A stretch of DNA of 44,386 nucleotides from an uncultured Bacteroidales bacterium (GCA_946411385.1 CAMKDV010000018.1:1-44386), one strand, 5' to 3'; shown: positions 1 to 9,570, counted from the stretch's first letter. The notes: a model not told the origin generated them from the sequence alone. Program-made: numbers and translations.

Positions 1-55
1 TTAAGCTCAGCAACGCCGATGGTACTGCATGTTGTGGGAGAGTAGGTAGCCGCCA
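1..55 (+). rRNA. 5S rRNA, 3' portion (cut by window edge)
   Basis: The first ~55 bases match the conserved 3' half of bacterial 5S rRNA: CGCCGATGGTACTGC is loop E/helix IV and GTGGGAGAGTAGGTAGC is the conserved strand leading to helix I, ending near GCCGCC. The 5' half, and presumably the 16S and 23S genes, lie to the left of the window. A rho-independent terminator follows within 10 bases, so this is the end of an rRNA operon read on the plus strand. The exact 3' end (54-57) is approximate. Confidence 0.93.
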
Positions 56-60
56 CTTTC

Positions 61-99
61 AGAGCCTCGAAGAGCAATCTTCGGGGCTCTTTGTTTTTT
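61..99 (+). terminator. Rho-independent terminator of the rRNA operon
   Basis: A 12-bp stem pairs 61-72 (AGAGCCTCGAAG) with 79-90 (CTTCGGGGCTCT), with one G-T wobble and a 6-nt loop. The U-rich tail TTGTTTTTT follows on the plus strand. It sits right after the 5S gene. Confidence 0.92.
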
Positions 100-216
100 A
101 AACACTAATAATCAAAATCACGGGATATATACGTAGTATATATAAGGTAGGGTAGGATACGTTATACCCTCGTTCCGCATAGGGAATGCATAGGTTGCGC
201 ATAGTAGAATGAGGAG
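100..216. other. Intergenic spacer between convergent terminators, with short repeats
   Basis: No gene is visible here. The spacer separates the plus-strand rRNA operon from the end of the long minus-strand operon. It holds an 8-bp inverted repeat (ATATATAC at 125-132, GTATATAT at 136-143, 3-nt centre). At 177-209 there are three 11-nt units each starting GCATAG (GCATAGGGAAT, GCATAGGTTGC, GCATAGTAGAA). No role can be assigned. Confidence 0.6.
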
Positions 217-251
217 AAAACAATGGTGTGGCAGTAGATGCCACACCATTG
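214..251 (-). terminator. Terminator closing the SusC/SusD-led operon
   Basis: A perfect 13-bp stem pairs 221-233 with 239-251 around the 5-nt loop GTAGA. On the minus strand it is followed by TTTTCTCC. It lies 38 bases past the stop codon of the amidase gene, the last gene of the operon, and converges on the rRNA operon terminator. Confidence 0.9.
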
Positions 252-288
252 CTATTTAATGCGGGATTTATCCCACGATACTTACGCG

Positions 289-3249
289 TTACTGCTCGAT
301 GCCGACGGCGGTGAAGGTTTTGCCGTTGTGGCGGATGAGGAGTTGGCCGTTGCGGAGGAGCTTGGCGGGAGCAGCATCGAGAGGCGTGTCGTCGATAGCG
401 GTATCGACATTATCCTGATAGCGGATATCGTTGAGGTAGATATTGCCCTTGCCACTGAGGAGCGATTCGCCGCGAACGACGCGCAAGCCCATGAGCTGGT
501 ACTCGACACCTGCTGGCAGCGAGGCGAGGTCGGCTTCCTGCCATTTCCAGCCTCCGTAGTCCAGATCGCAGAGTTTGACATACTGGATGTCGCCCGCCAC
601 TTCGCAACGCAGCCAGATGCTGTTGCCGGAAAAGTCGGAGAAGACATACATACCCAGTCGGTCTTTCGAACCGAGCGTGTTGATATAAGCAGGGGCTCTG
701 GTCTTGAAGCATGCTTCTGCCTCCGATTCATCGGTAAAGACATACGACAGTTCGTTGGATGCCGTGCCCAGATACTTGCGGTTGGTGTTACGCAAGGTGG
801 ACAGACTGCTGCAGGCTACGGATGTCTCGTGATCGGGAATGAAGACGAGCGTATCGAGCTGGTCGTAGCGCGGCAGGCCGGGCGTAACTTGCTCCGCCTC
901 GGTGGTGAAGCGTATCTGACGGTCGTTGACCAGATAGACACCGATATTATCTTGCAAGGTGCCTTTGATGGTCAGCACATATTCGGTAGACGGCGCAAGT
1001 TCGTTGGTGGTCTCGAACGCTACATAGCCGTAGGGTTCCGGCGCTTCGTTGTACTTGAAGGTACGGGTGTTGATCTTCGCCTCGTTGCCGGCGGCATCGT
1101 GCAGTTCGTAGGACGAGCGGGCCGCAGACTTGACGATGGTCTGGTCGAACAGGGTGATGATAGACGGGTTCAAGGGCACATCGGTAGCACCATTAGCCGG
1201 ATAGGAATCGAGGAAACGGATAGCACCGCGGTCTTTCGTGCGGAAGCGGAACTCCAACGGCTGTACGAGGTGGTTCTGGTAGGTGGTATCGGCATGGCAA
1301 GCTTTGGTGGACAGACGGACTATATATTCCGTGCCCGGCTCAAAACGTCCGGTAGGAGCAAAGCGCATACGGCGGTTGTCGTTCTCAAACGATATAGTTC
1401 CTTCCACTTCCGGAGTAATACTGAAGGCTTCGGATACCGAGTCTTTGCGGCAATCCCAGTTGAAGTCCAGAACGATGTTCACCGACACATCCACAGAGTC
1501 CGTCAGATCGGCTACTGCAGGAGCATACCCGGTCACCTCCAGCGGCGTGGAACGCTTCATGTTGATGAGTGCATTGTGGTAGGACACATGGGCTGCGGTG
1601 ACGGTCTCGGTATAGGTGTAGTCGTAATAATCGTCGGCCGTAACTTTGACCTCATATTGTCCGGGCTGCAGGTCGAAAAAGAAATAGCAGCCGTTGTAGA
1701 GTGTGTCGGTATAGGTGGTCTGGAGCAGCGTACCGTTCTGACGCAGCTCGACCTTGGCACGGTTGATAGGTTTCTGCCCGTCGAGCGTGCCCTTGTGGAA
1801 ACTGATCTCGGGGAACTCCATCGGCAGATAGAAATCGCGCACCTGACCGCCGATGACGCCATCGGTGAGGGTGGTATTGCAGTAGTACTCGAGGAAAGTG
1901 CGTGCGAAATAGTACGCCTCTTTCCACTTGTAGCCCATGTTCATGAGGCGGTAGGTCTCGGGAATATAATCGTGCATACATCCCTCGGAGATGGTGCCGG
2001 GCACTTGCAGACGGCGGAGTACACCATAGCCGTTGGACCAGCCCATCACATCCTGGGCAAAGGTCTTGTTACCCTTGATCATCGGCACACGCGTCCAATC
2101 GGATACCTTGTTCTCGTAGAGGATATTGCCCATGAGGGTGGTGACGGCATAGGACTCCTCGGAGCATTGCGCATCGATATAATCGGTAGCGTAGGTGCGC
2201 GTATCGTTCAGGTCTTTGCCGGCAAAGATCTCCAGGATAAAGTTAGACGGCGCACCGGCGTTGGAATGGATGGACAGGAAGAAATCCGGATCATAGGCGT
2301 TGGCCTCTGCCACGATGGTGGAGAGAGGCAGGTCATCTTCCGTAGTGTTGGTGACGCGTGACATGGTGTTCTGCACACCGTAGGCATTGAGAATGTCGCG
2401 CAGACGCAGACCTTTGTCGAGGTTGGACTGCGACTCCCAGAAGCTGTCGTGCGAGCCACGCGGGAAGGGATAGAGGTTCATGAGACGGTCGTCGGAATCG
2501 AAGCCACCATGACCCGGGTTGATGTAGATCTTGAGCTGCGAGGGCAGCTTGTAGCCGGTGCGTTTGGCGCGTGCGGGAGCTTTCATTGCCTTAGGCGCCA
2601 GGCGTACGGATGGGGTAGTGTTCTGCACAGGCTGATCGGTGAGGTTGAGCTGCAGCATGTACATATCGCCATCGAGCGTGGTATAGGCGATACGACCAGA
2701 CAGGGGTGAAACGGATGGATTCATGCCGAACTGCTCGGGACGTGTAAGCGCCGTATAGCCGGTACCGTCGGCACGGATGATGGCGATACATGACGAGAGG
2801 TACTGATGGCCATCGCTGGTCTCGGTAGAACCCACTACATAATCATTGCCGTACCACTTAGGGTCGATGAGCACGCCGAGGTTGGCGAGTATATGGCCGT
2901 TGAGGTCGCATATCTCGGTGCCGTGCTTGGTGTGGAAGAGGATCTTCGTGCCATCGGGCGAGACGGATGACCATACATAGTGCACATCGTTGCCACGCGG
3001 GTTGAGGATAGTGCGCGAGCCGCCATGGTAGAGCACGAGGTTCAGATCCTCGTTGGTAACATAGAGGTCGGAGGCGGGAGCCTGGGCGTAGCGGTCGCTC
3101 TCGGACTCGAGATACAGCACCTCGGTGCCTTCCGCATTGATGCGCGGGTAGAAGCCGTGGCCAAGAGCCTGCTCAGAGATCACACGCGGCGTTTGCGCCA
3201 TGAGCGATGCGGCGCAAAGCAATAGAAAAGAGGTAAAAATGTGTTTCAT
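289..3249 (-). CDS. Secreted N-acetylmuramoyl-L-alanine amidase (Amidase_3) with propeller and Ig-like domains
   Basis: This secreted protein of about 986 residues should cleave the bond between MurNAc and the stem peptide. After a signal peptide (MKHIFTSFLLLCAASLMA) comes a TolB/WD-like propeller half (about 25-215). Next is an Amidase_3 domain (about 240-460) with zinc ligands in NPGHGG (H about 247), FWESQSN (E about 272) and SIHSNAG (H about 328), plus the late catalytic glutamate in TISEGCMHD. Further on are a carboxypeptidase-regulatory-like Ig fold, two SbsA-type Ig-like modules (about 570-780) and a C-terminal carbohydrate-binding-like region. The last ~20 residues carry the motif NGQLLIRHNGKTF shared with three neighbours. 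The ATG at 3249 is preferred over 3255 because it begins the signal peptide directly. The upstream NAGPA gene stops at 3257, so the two are tightly coupled. Confidence 0.9.
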   Translation of the reverse strand: MKHIFTSFLLLCAASLMAQTPRVISEQALGHGFYPRINAEGTEVLYLESESDRYAQAPASDLYVTNEDLNLVLYHGGSRTILNPRGNDVHYVWSSVSPDGTKILFHTKHGTEICDLNGHILANLGVLIDPKWYGNDYVVGSTETSDGHQYLSSCIAIIRADGTGYTALTRPEQFGMNPSVSPLSGRIAYTTLDGDMYMLQLNLTDQPVQNTTPSVRLAPKAMKAPARAKRTGYKLPSQLKIYINPGHGGFDSDDRLMNLYPFPRGSHDSFWESQSNLDKGLRLRDILNAYGVQNTMSRVTNTTEDDLPLSTIVAEANAYDPDFFLSIHSNAGAPSNFILEIFAGKDLNDTRTYATDYIDAQCSEESYAVTTLMGNILYENKVSDWTRVPMIKGNKTFAQDVMGWSNGYGVLRRLQVPGTISEGCMHDYIPETYRLMNMGYKWKEAYYFARTFLEYYCNTTLTDGVIGGQVRDFYLPMEFPEISFHKGTLDGQKPINRAKVELRQNGTLLQTTYTDTLYNGCYFFFDLQPGQYEVKVTADDYYDYTYTETVTAAHVSYHNALINMKRSTPLEVTGYAPAVADLTDSVDVSVNIVLDFNWDCRKDSVSEAFSITPEVEGTISFENDNRRMRFAPTGRFEPGTEYIVRLSTKACHADTTYQNHLVQPLEFRFRTKDRGAIRFLDSYPANGATDVPLNPSIITLFDQTIVKSAARSSYELHDAAGNEAKINTRTFKYNEAPEPYGYVAFETTNELAPSTEYVLTIKGTLQDNIGVYLVNDRQIRFTTEAEQVTPGLPRYDQLDTLVFIPDHETSVACSSLSTLRNTNRKYLGTASNELSYVFTDESEAEACFKTRAPAYINTLGSKDRLGMYVFSDFSGNSIWLRCEVAGDIQYVKLCDLDYGGWKWQEADLASLPAGVEYQLMGLRVVRGESLLSGKGNIYLNDIRYQDNVDTAIDDTPLDAAPAKLLRNGQLLIRHNGKTFTAVGIEQ

Positions 3250-3256
3250 AACCATG

Positions 3257-5545
3257 TTATTTTATTGGCGTACCGAGTACGCTATACGTGATATCGTTTC
3301 TGAGGATGACCACTCCGTCGGGAGTAAGCAGCTTGCTAACACCCGTAGCGTCAGCTGAGGGCGTGGCGGGTAGCGCATCCTGAATGTCGGGCGCGAGCAG
3401 CCAGATACCCTGCATGGCAAGGGTGTGCTGCTGCTTGGGCGTGGAGGAAGCAATAAAGAACTTCACCGACTCGAAATGCAGGGGATGGATAGCGGGATCG
3501 CTACCGAGCATCTCGCTGACGGGTATATCCATGTTGACATCCGTAGCCGTAGGCAGACCGTCCTCGAAGAGCGTGAGGGTCTTGGCTGCAGTGGAGTTGT
3601 CGGGACGGATGCTGACGGTAACTTTCTGCACATCCGCCGAAGCGTTGATAGGAATGCGGATGGTGTCGGGCACAGCCAGGATGGCAGAGTCGCCTGCAAA
3701 ACGCACGTACGAGCCTCGTCCGCCTACATAGCTGAAGACTATGGCACCGTTCTGCCACTCGGGATTGAAATTGGTAGTAGCGGTGAGCTCCCACGAGGAA
3801 GGCGCGAGCAGGTTATCCCAGCAACGCTTGCCGGGTACAGGGGCTACCACATGAACAAGGATGGTATCGCGAAAATCATCGACCGCACCGATGACGCGCG
3901 TGTAGCCTTCGCCTACGGCAGAGATAACGCCTTGCTCACTGACTACGGCAACAGCCTCATCTTCGCTCAGCCACGAGAGTGCAGCCGGCATGAGGTCGTA
4001 GGTCTTGCCGGAAGAGGTGCACTGGATCTGCATGGAGTAGGGGTGGGAGGCATCCACCATGACCGAATCCAGCCGAAAAGCGACCGGCGCGGAAGTGAGG
4101 AGGCGGATATCCAGATCACAGGTGGCAGCATTGCCGCCTTCGACGGGCAGAGAAGCATGGAGCAGACCACTCCGCGTGCCGGAAGCGAGGAAGCGTCCGT
4201 TGGGAAGGATCTCGCCCACCGAAGCATCACAACTGAGTTGCACGCCTTGCACGCAGGTATCGACGAGCACGCCGTAGCGGTTGTAGCCGAGGAACTTAGG
4301 CTCAGCTATGCCGTAACGCGGCAGGTTGTACATGGGCTGGTAGGGAGCAATCAGCTCAACCGTTTGCACATCTTCGGGCACTTCGGCTACGGCAAACATC
4401 GCATTGCCGACAGCGCGCTCGGTACCGTCCGAGCCGTTGTTGACAGGACCGAACGGACGGATATACATACATGATGATCCGCCGCCATCCCAGTTGACCG
4501 CCGTATAGGCGCCGTAATAGTGGATAATATCGCCCAGCACTTGCGTGGTGCAACCGGCACTGATGCCGCGTCCGTCCACGACGAGGAAATACAGGGTCTG
4601 CTTGTCCTCGGAGCAGCCGAAAGCGGTACGGGGATGCAGTTCGTTCCAGAAATTGGACTGCTCGACTTGCCCGTTGTTGACAATGAGGGCATAGTTGTCG
4701 CCGCCGATACATTGCGACATATTGACTTTGTTGCCGTCCACCTTGAGCGACAGGCGGATGGTGACGGTATCGCCGATGTTGATCGTGTTGAGCACTTGCT
4801 GCATAGAGCCGTGTCCGGAAAGGACGGCTTCGCCTTTGGGGATGGACATGTTGCCGATATTTTCCAGCTTGTCCATGACCGCTGCTTTCATTGTGCCAGA
4901 GGTAGTCCAGGCATAGTCGGGCAGCAGACGGATGCGCAGCTCGGTGCCGTAGATGTTGGTGCCGGTGGTGGCACCGTTGTGCTGATTATATAGTACGAGT
5001 TCGTCAGCTTCTCGCGTATAATTGACATGATGGATGGTGTACGAACTGTCGGGCATCACCAGTTTGCCGGAGTAGGTCATCTTGGTGCCGATAGCAGCAC
5101 GCAGCTGCTCGTCGATACCACCGAGGCGACGGTTGTTGCTCGGGGTATATGCCAGTTCGTTGTTGACGACGGTAAGACCTGTAGGACGGCCTACATCGCC
5201 TTGGGTGACAAAGAAGTCACCATTGACGCCGGCATAATAGACGTGCGTCGGAGTGGATTTGCGTGTAGCCATTGTGGACACACGCTCTGTACCGACAAGC
5301 TTGTCAGTACCGAGAATCTGCTCTACACCCACGTATGGGTTACGGGTATCGACTGCGAGCAGATAGCAGTCGAGTCGTCCGGTGCGGTCGAAGGCGCGCT
5401 GCATGCGCAGCTGATAGTACATGGCTCCGGGACCGGCAGGGTACAGCGCCAGGGTGTCGACAGTATATTCGACACCACCCAGCGTGATAGCCGCAGCCAT
5501 GCGGCAGAAAACGAAAGCGAATAACAATAAAGAAATACGCTTCAT
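3257..5545 (-). CDS. Secreted phosphodiester glycosidase (NAGPA/DUF2233 family)
   Basis: This 762-residue secreted protein belongs to the family of the human mannose-6-phosphate uncovering enzyme, which removes GlcNAc from a GlcNAc-1-phosphodiester. The signal peptide is MKRISLLLFAFVFCRMAAA. The NAGPA domain covers about 65-390, with the family signatures YYAGVNGDFF, RTAFGCSEDKQTLYFLVVDG and AVNWDGGGSSCMYI. A Big_2-like bacterial Ig domain (about 500-570) and a jelly-roll-like module follow. The end carries the tail GVVILRNDITYSVLG shared with its operon partners. The ATG at 5545 starts the signal peptide; an in-frame ATG 33 nt upstream would add a poorer N-terminus. A terminator hairpin lies between this gene and the one upstream. 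The true substrate is unknown; teichoic-acid linkage is a possibility. Confidence 0.88.
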   Translation of the reverse strand: MKRISLLLFAFVFCRMAAAITLGGVEYTVDTLALYPAGPGAMYYQLRMQRAFDRTGRLDCYLLAVDTRNPYVGVEQILGTDKLVGTERVSTMATRKSTPTHVYYAGVNGDFFVTQGDVGRPTGLTVVNNELAYTPSNNRRLGGIDEQLRAAIGTKMTYSGKLVMPDSSYTIHHVNYTREADELVLYNQHNGATTGTNIYGTELRIRLLPDYAWTTSGTMKAAVMDKLENIGNMSIPKGEAVLSGHGSMQQVLNTINIGDTVTIRLSLKVDGNKVNMSQCIGGDNYALIVNNGQVEQSNFWNELHPRTAFGCSEDKQTLYFLVVDGRGISAGCTTQVLGDIIHYYGAYTAVNWDGGGSSCMYIRPFGPVNNGSDGTERAVGNAMFAVAEVPEDVQTVELIAPYQPMYNLPRYGIAEPKFLGYNRYGVLVDTCVQGVQLSCDASVGEILPNGRFLASGTRSGLLHASLPVEGGNAATCDLDIRLLTSAPVAFRLDSVMVDASHPYSMQIQCTSSGKTYDLMPAALSWLSEDEAVAVVSEQGVISAVGEGYTRVIGAVDDFRDTILVHVVAPVPGKRCWDNLLAPSSWELTATTNFNPEWQNGAIVFSYVGGRGSYVRFAGDSAILAVPDTIRIPINASADVQKVTVSIRPDNSTAAKTLTLFEDGLPTATDVNMDIPVSEMLGSDPAIHPLHFESVKFFIASSTPKQQHTLAMQGIWLLAPDIQDALPATPSADATGVSKLLTPDGVVILRNDITYSVLGTPIK

Positions 5546-5570
5546 GGCAAATAGATTGTATAAAAAGGTT

Positions 5571-5606
5571 AAAAACAAGGGGACACGGTTTGTGCCCCCT
5601 TGTTTG
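5571..5606 (-). terminator. Intra-operon terminator between the large repeat protein and NAGPA
   Basis: A 10-bp stem (5573-5582 with 5596-5605) continues through one mismatch into 3 more pairs, with the loop GGTTT. On the minus strand the stem is followed by UUUUU. It lies 7 bases past the stop of the upstream gene and 26 bases before the NAGPA start. It would reduce read-through and so lower expression of NAGPA and the amidase relative to the genes upstream. Confidence 0.8.
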
Positions 5607-5612
5607 AAGCAA

Positions 5613-8600
5613 TTATTCAGCTATTACGCCCTGAGCGTTGTAGCGGATACCATTGCGGATGATGTAGAGGTTGCCGTTCTCAATACGCTTGATGGTATTG
5701 GTAACAGCGTCCTCGCCAACATGCTCGATAGCGTCTTTCCCCAGAACGCCGGTCATCTCGTAAACGCCATAACCGTTGTTGTTGGTGTAAACGTAGAGGG
5801 AAGCTACGTCGTCCTTAACCTCAACGGTCGGAACAGCGGTACGGCAGCCGTTGGTAGCGGAGCCCATTCCGTCAGCCGGGAAGAACCACAACGGAGCCAT
5901 CTCGCTGAACTCTTTGTTCTCGTCAGCGAACTTGTAGAGAGCAAATGCAGAGTTAGGATGACCAACGGTGTTGGTAGCAGCCATCAAGAGGTAATACTCT
6001 TCACCTACCTGGAACTCGCAGAGGCCATTGTGGCCGGTGTTCATGATGCAGGTGTCGCCCGGCATACCAACCTGAACGCCCGTGGGAACCATAGCGAAGT
6101 CTTGTACGAGTGAACCATCCATATCGTAGAGCATCGGCAACGTGCTCCAGCCGTCAACATAGAAGTAGTCGAAGTCAACGGGGAAGATTTGCGGAGCTGT
6201 ACCGAAGTTGGTAACGGTGGGAGCGCCATCCTTAATGATGAGCGAGATGTCGGTGCTGACCGGCTGGCAGTCAATCTGCTCAGCCTCACCGGCTACGCCG
6301 TCAACAATCTCCCACTTGTATACGTAGAACGAGTTAGCGTCAGCAGCCATGATGATAGCGTGGTTGTCAACGTCACCGTAAACGTTGAATGCGTCGAAAC
6401 GCCAAGCGGTAGCGGCACCTTCGAGCTCGAAGTCAGGATAGTCATACAGACGGTCGTCTACAACCGTGGTAGCAGCACCGGTGGTGATGTCCACCTTGTA
6501 AACTTGGAAGCGGTTACCACCACTTACGCAACCTGCGATGAGGAAGTGACCTGCCTGGTCGAGTTTCACATCGTTGAACTTGAGCGTAGCGCAATCTCTC
6601 CACTCGGTAGCACCGGTAGCCGAGTCAGTAACAACTTCGGTCTGGAACAGATGTTCGCCGGTGATGATGATCTTCTCCGGAGCCATCTTGCCGGTAGCGC
6701 CGTCAACAACGGTGAAGCCACCAACAGTACGGTTGATGAAGTACATCTTGCCGTCCTTAGCCACCATGCCACGAGCGAAGTCGTCAGCAGCAGGCTTGTT
6801 GTCGGCATAGTTGTCGAGAACGTTCGAGAAGAGCCACTTGTTCTTGAGGGTGTACTCGCCATTGTCGCCATAAGCCGGATAGCTGAAGTTATCCTTGCCT
6901 GCGCTACCTACCATCTCGAAGCCGGCGATGTCGCCAACGAACTGGAAGCCGTTGTAGTAACCTGCGATAGCGGTGAGGTTAACCTTGGTATTTACAGGAT
7001 AAACGTTCTGGTCAAGAACCATCTTGTAGCACAGAACGGTATCGACATTGTCGGTAACCATAGCGTTGCCCTTGCTGTCATAACCTGCGATGAGCAAGCC
7101 CTTGAATGCAACGAGTTGTCCGAAGTACTTGAGCGGCTCAGCGGTAACAGAAGCCAGAGCTGCGAACGACATCGGGTTAGGCATGTCGCCATTCTCAGCG
7201 CGGATTTCCTCAACGTCCTTGAGTTCAGGAGCACCACCGTAGAGGGTCTTCGTACCCTTAACAACTACCGACTGACCAACTGCGAAGTTAGGAGCAGCCT
7301 TCATGAAGAGCAGCATACCTGCCGAAGCATCCTGGATGTAAGCGTTGCGGTTGTTGATATAGGTAACAACACCCTTAGCCTTGGTCTCGGTATTCTCTTC
7401 CATAGCGATGACCTCTTTCAGCGTCGGGATGTACTCGATCCACTTAGCATAGAGGGTATTGCCCGGGATGGTAACCTCAGGACCAACGGCAGTAACCTTC
7501 TCTCCTGAGAAGTCAGCTTCAGCATACCAACCGTCGAAGGTGTAGCCCTCGTAGTACGGAGTATTGAGCGTGAAGTCAGCCGTAACCTCTGTCGGGTTAG
7601 CAAAGCCGTGTTTCCAAACGGGCTGATAAGCAGCTACAGCGCTTACACCGCAAGCCTCGAAGTTAGCGGACTTCGGCCATGTGGTACGCTGACCGTCGAT
7701 AAAGAATGCACCGATAGCGTAACGCCAAGCAGCGCCCGAACCGTCAGCAGCAAGTGCAGAAGCACCGTCAGCAGCCTGATCAGCGTGAACAGACTCGATA
7801 TAGGTCTTCAGCCAGCCCCACTTCTCAGCATTGGCAAAAGCCTTTTCAGGAGTGGTAAGATATGTACAGATACCGGTAGGAGCAGCCAGTTTCTCAGTCA
7901 TAGCCTTGTAATCGTCCAAGGTGTAGGTGAGGTTGGTTGCCTCGGCATCAGCCATGAAGCTGGCGAACATGTCAGCAGCAGTATACCAGCCGTAGTCGTT
8001 AGCAACACCATCGTTCAGATTGTACGTCATCATCAATACGTTGACGAACTTAGCGGTGAGCGAAACGCTCGACTTGCCATCAAGGGTAATCTGAGCATCT
8101 AACGAATACTGCAGGTCGCCACTGAACCATCCTACGAAGGTCTTGCCCTCTGCGGGAACAGCGGTCAGAACAACCTCCGTACCGTAAACTACGGAGTTAG
8201 CACCCATTACAATGCCTTCGGGCAGCGTGATCGAACCCATTGCTGCGTCGTTAACGGCGAGCGTGATGGTTACGTTCTCCTTTGCCTCGAATACAGCGGT
8301 GAGGGTTACGTTCTCGTTTACAGGGAAGGTGTAGGTCCTGTCGTTGGAAACAACTTCGTCACCTTTCTTCCAAGCTACGAACTCATAACCCGGCTTAGCA
8401 GCAGCTTCAACGGTAGCGTTAGCACCGATAGCCACGTCTCCGGCACCGGTAACGGTACCTTGTGCTTCGTCGCAAACAAGGGTAACCTCAGCAGCAACCG
8501 TAACATTCAGACGGAACAAAGCGGTACCGTCAGAACCGTTACCAACCTGGAGGTAAGCGTTGTTGTCGTCAATCTTGGTAGCCGTAACGAAAGCACCTAC

Positions 8601-9464
8601 GTTGTTGCCATTGGCTTTGGTAGTGGTGTTGGCGCAGAAAGAGGTCTTCGATGCGTCAGCTTTGTCAACAGCAAACGTAGCCTTGCTCATGTTAAGAACG
8701 GCAAACTCCGAAGAGTAGTTAACTTCACCCACGGGATAGATGGCAAACGTATCGCCTGCGAGCACGATCAGAGCACCACTAAGGGTAGATGCTTTGTAGC
8801 CTGTCATGCCGGGAATAGTACCCAGGTTTGCGCCATTTACATAGTGGTCGAAACCTGTTTGGCCGGAAGAACGACGCTGTACATACTGCTCGGTCGTGTC
8901 ACCTGCTACAACGTAGTTCTGTACGTTGCTACCTGCAACAGCGATCTGCTTGGTAACAACTTCCTGAGCGGTAGTACCGGCGTTCTTGATGGCTACTGCC
9001 AACAGGTTAACCGAGTTACCATAGAGGAAGATAGTACCACCTTCAGCCGAGAATACGTCACCGGTAGCGGTAGCGATGTCGGTACGTCCGAGACCCGTAA
9101 ACGGAATGTCAACGAACGTAGTGTCGGCACGCTTAACGAGGAAGATGTGCGACGGAGTGTTGGGGAACGTACCTTCCACAATCCAGTTACCTGCACCGTC
9201 CAAGCAGAATGCAGTACCGTCAATAGCATCGTTTACGATAACAGTATCAGCATTGATACCGTCGCGCGTTCCGATAATGGCGTGATTGGCTTTGGAGCAC
9301 CAATAAACGTACTCGCCATAGCCTGCCCATTGACGAGAGTCGGTGTTGACCCAACCCAGGATGTCTCCGGACCACAATTTCTCAACCGTAGCTACGGTCT
9401 TGACGTCAGCAAACATACTCATTGCGAGCAGTGTTGCCATACACAAAGAAAATAATTTCTTCAT
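5613..9464 (-). CDS. Large secreted protein with bacterial repeats, OB-fold-like region and C-terminal propeller-like domain
   Basis: This is a 1283-residue secreted protein of unknown function. The signal peptide is MKKLFSLCMATLLAMSMFA. An N-terminal region rich in aromatic and Gly turns (about 25-330) looks propeller-like. Two bacterial repeat units follow, around GYEFVAWKKGDEVV and GKTFVGWFSGDL. A Listeria-Bacteroides (InlB B-type) repeat has GYTFDGWYAEADFSGEKV and TLYAKW. An OB-fold-like stretch comes next (AKGVVTYINNRNAYIQD ... VVVKGTKTLYGGAPEL), then a long C-terminal domain with repeated short blade-like strands. The tail NGNLYIIRNGIRYNAQG matches that of its neighbours. The start at 9464 is fixed by the signal peptide, although the frame stays open much further upstream by chance. 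No catalytic motif was recognised; it may bind or display glycan. Confidence 0.8.
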   Translation of the reverse strand: MKKLFSLCMATLLAMSMFADVKTVATVEKLWSGDILGWVNTDSRQWAGYGEYVYWCSKANHAIIGTRDGINADTVIVNDAIDGTAFCLDGAGNWIVEGTFPNTPSHIFLVKRADTTFVDIPFTGLGRTDIATATGDVFSAEGGTIFLYGNSVNLLAVAIKNAGTTAQEVVTKQIAVAGSNVQNYVVAGDTTEQYVQRRSSGQTGFDHYVNGANLGTIPGMTGYKASTLSGALIVLAGDTFAIYPVGEVNYSSEFAVLNMSKATFAVDKADASKTSFCANTTTKANGNNVGAFVTATKIDDNNAYLQVGNGSDGTALFRLNVTVAAEVTLVCDEAQGTVTGAGDVAIGANATVEAAAKPGYEFVAWKKGDEVVSNDRTYTFPVNENVTLTAVFEAKENVTITLAVNDAAMGSITLPEGIVMGANSVVYGTEVVLTAVPAEGKTFVGWFSGDLQYSLDAQITLDGKSSVSLTAKFVNVLMMTYNLNDGVANDYGWYTAADMFASFMADAEATNLTYTLDDYKAMTEKLAAPTGICTYLTTPEKAFANAEKWGWLKTYIESVHADQAADGASALAADGSGAAWRYAIGAFFIDGQRTTWPKSANFEACGVSAVAAYQPVWKHGFANPTEVTADFTLNTPYYEGYTFDGWYAEADFSGEKVTAVGPEVTIPGNTLYAKWIEYIPTLKEVIAMEENTETKAKGVVTYINNRNAYIQDASAGMLLFMKAAPNFAVGQSVVVKGTKTLYGGAPELKDVEEIRAENGDMPNPMSFAALASVTAEPLKYFGQLVAFKGLLIAGYDSKGNAMVTDNVDTVLCYKMVLDQNVYPVNTKVNLTAIAGYYNGFQFVGDIAGFEMVGSAGKDNFSYPAYGDNGEYTLKNKWLFSNVLDNYADNKPAADDFARGMVAKDGKMYFINRTVGGFTVVDGATGKMAPEKIIITGEHLFQTEVVTDSATGATEWRDCATLKFNDVKLDQAGHFLIAGCVSGGNRFQVYKVDITTGAATTVVDDRLYDYPDFELEGAATAWRFDAFNVYGDVDNHAIIMAADANSFYVYKWEIVDGVAGEAEQIDCQPVSTDISLIIKDGAPTVTNFGTAPQIFPVDFDYFYVDGWSTLPMLYDMDGSLVQDFAMVPTGVQVGMPGDTCIMNTGHNGLCEFQVGEEYYLLMAATNTVGHPNSAFALYKFADENKEFSEMAPLWFFPADGMGSATNGCRTAVPTVEVKDDVASLYVYTNNNGYGVYEMTGVLGKDAIEHVGEDAVTNTIKRIENGNLYIIRNGIRYNAQGVIAE

Positions 9465-9570
9465 ACCTTTTGTGTTTTTTGTTAATAGATTTGTACCTCC
9501 CCGGCAGGGACACGTCCGCGCTGACTCGGTACCGTTAAGTTTATTTAGTTGTCGTTTTTGTTTTCGTTCA

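Noticed and set aside
238..2361. 707-codon open frame on the plus strand
   Set aside because: It is antisense to the amidase gene, whose domains and motifs are unmistakable. The frame has no signal, no family motif and no promoter; it is open because of codon bias in a GC-rich gene.
8460..9455. 331-codon plus-strand frame, and similar antisense frames at 6189-7508, 3425-4474 and 18850-19755
   Set aside because: All are shadows of real minus-strand genes with signal peptides and recognisable domains; their translations are of low complexity and unlike known proteins.
9465..9570. Riboswitch or structured leader before the large repeat protein
   Set aside because: A GTACC/GGTAC pairing and a small CCC/GGG hairpin exist, but they match no riboswitch class I know and are weak.
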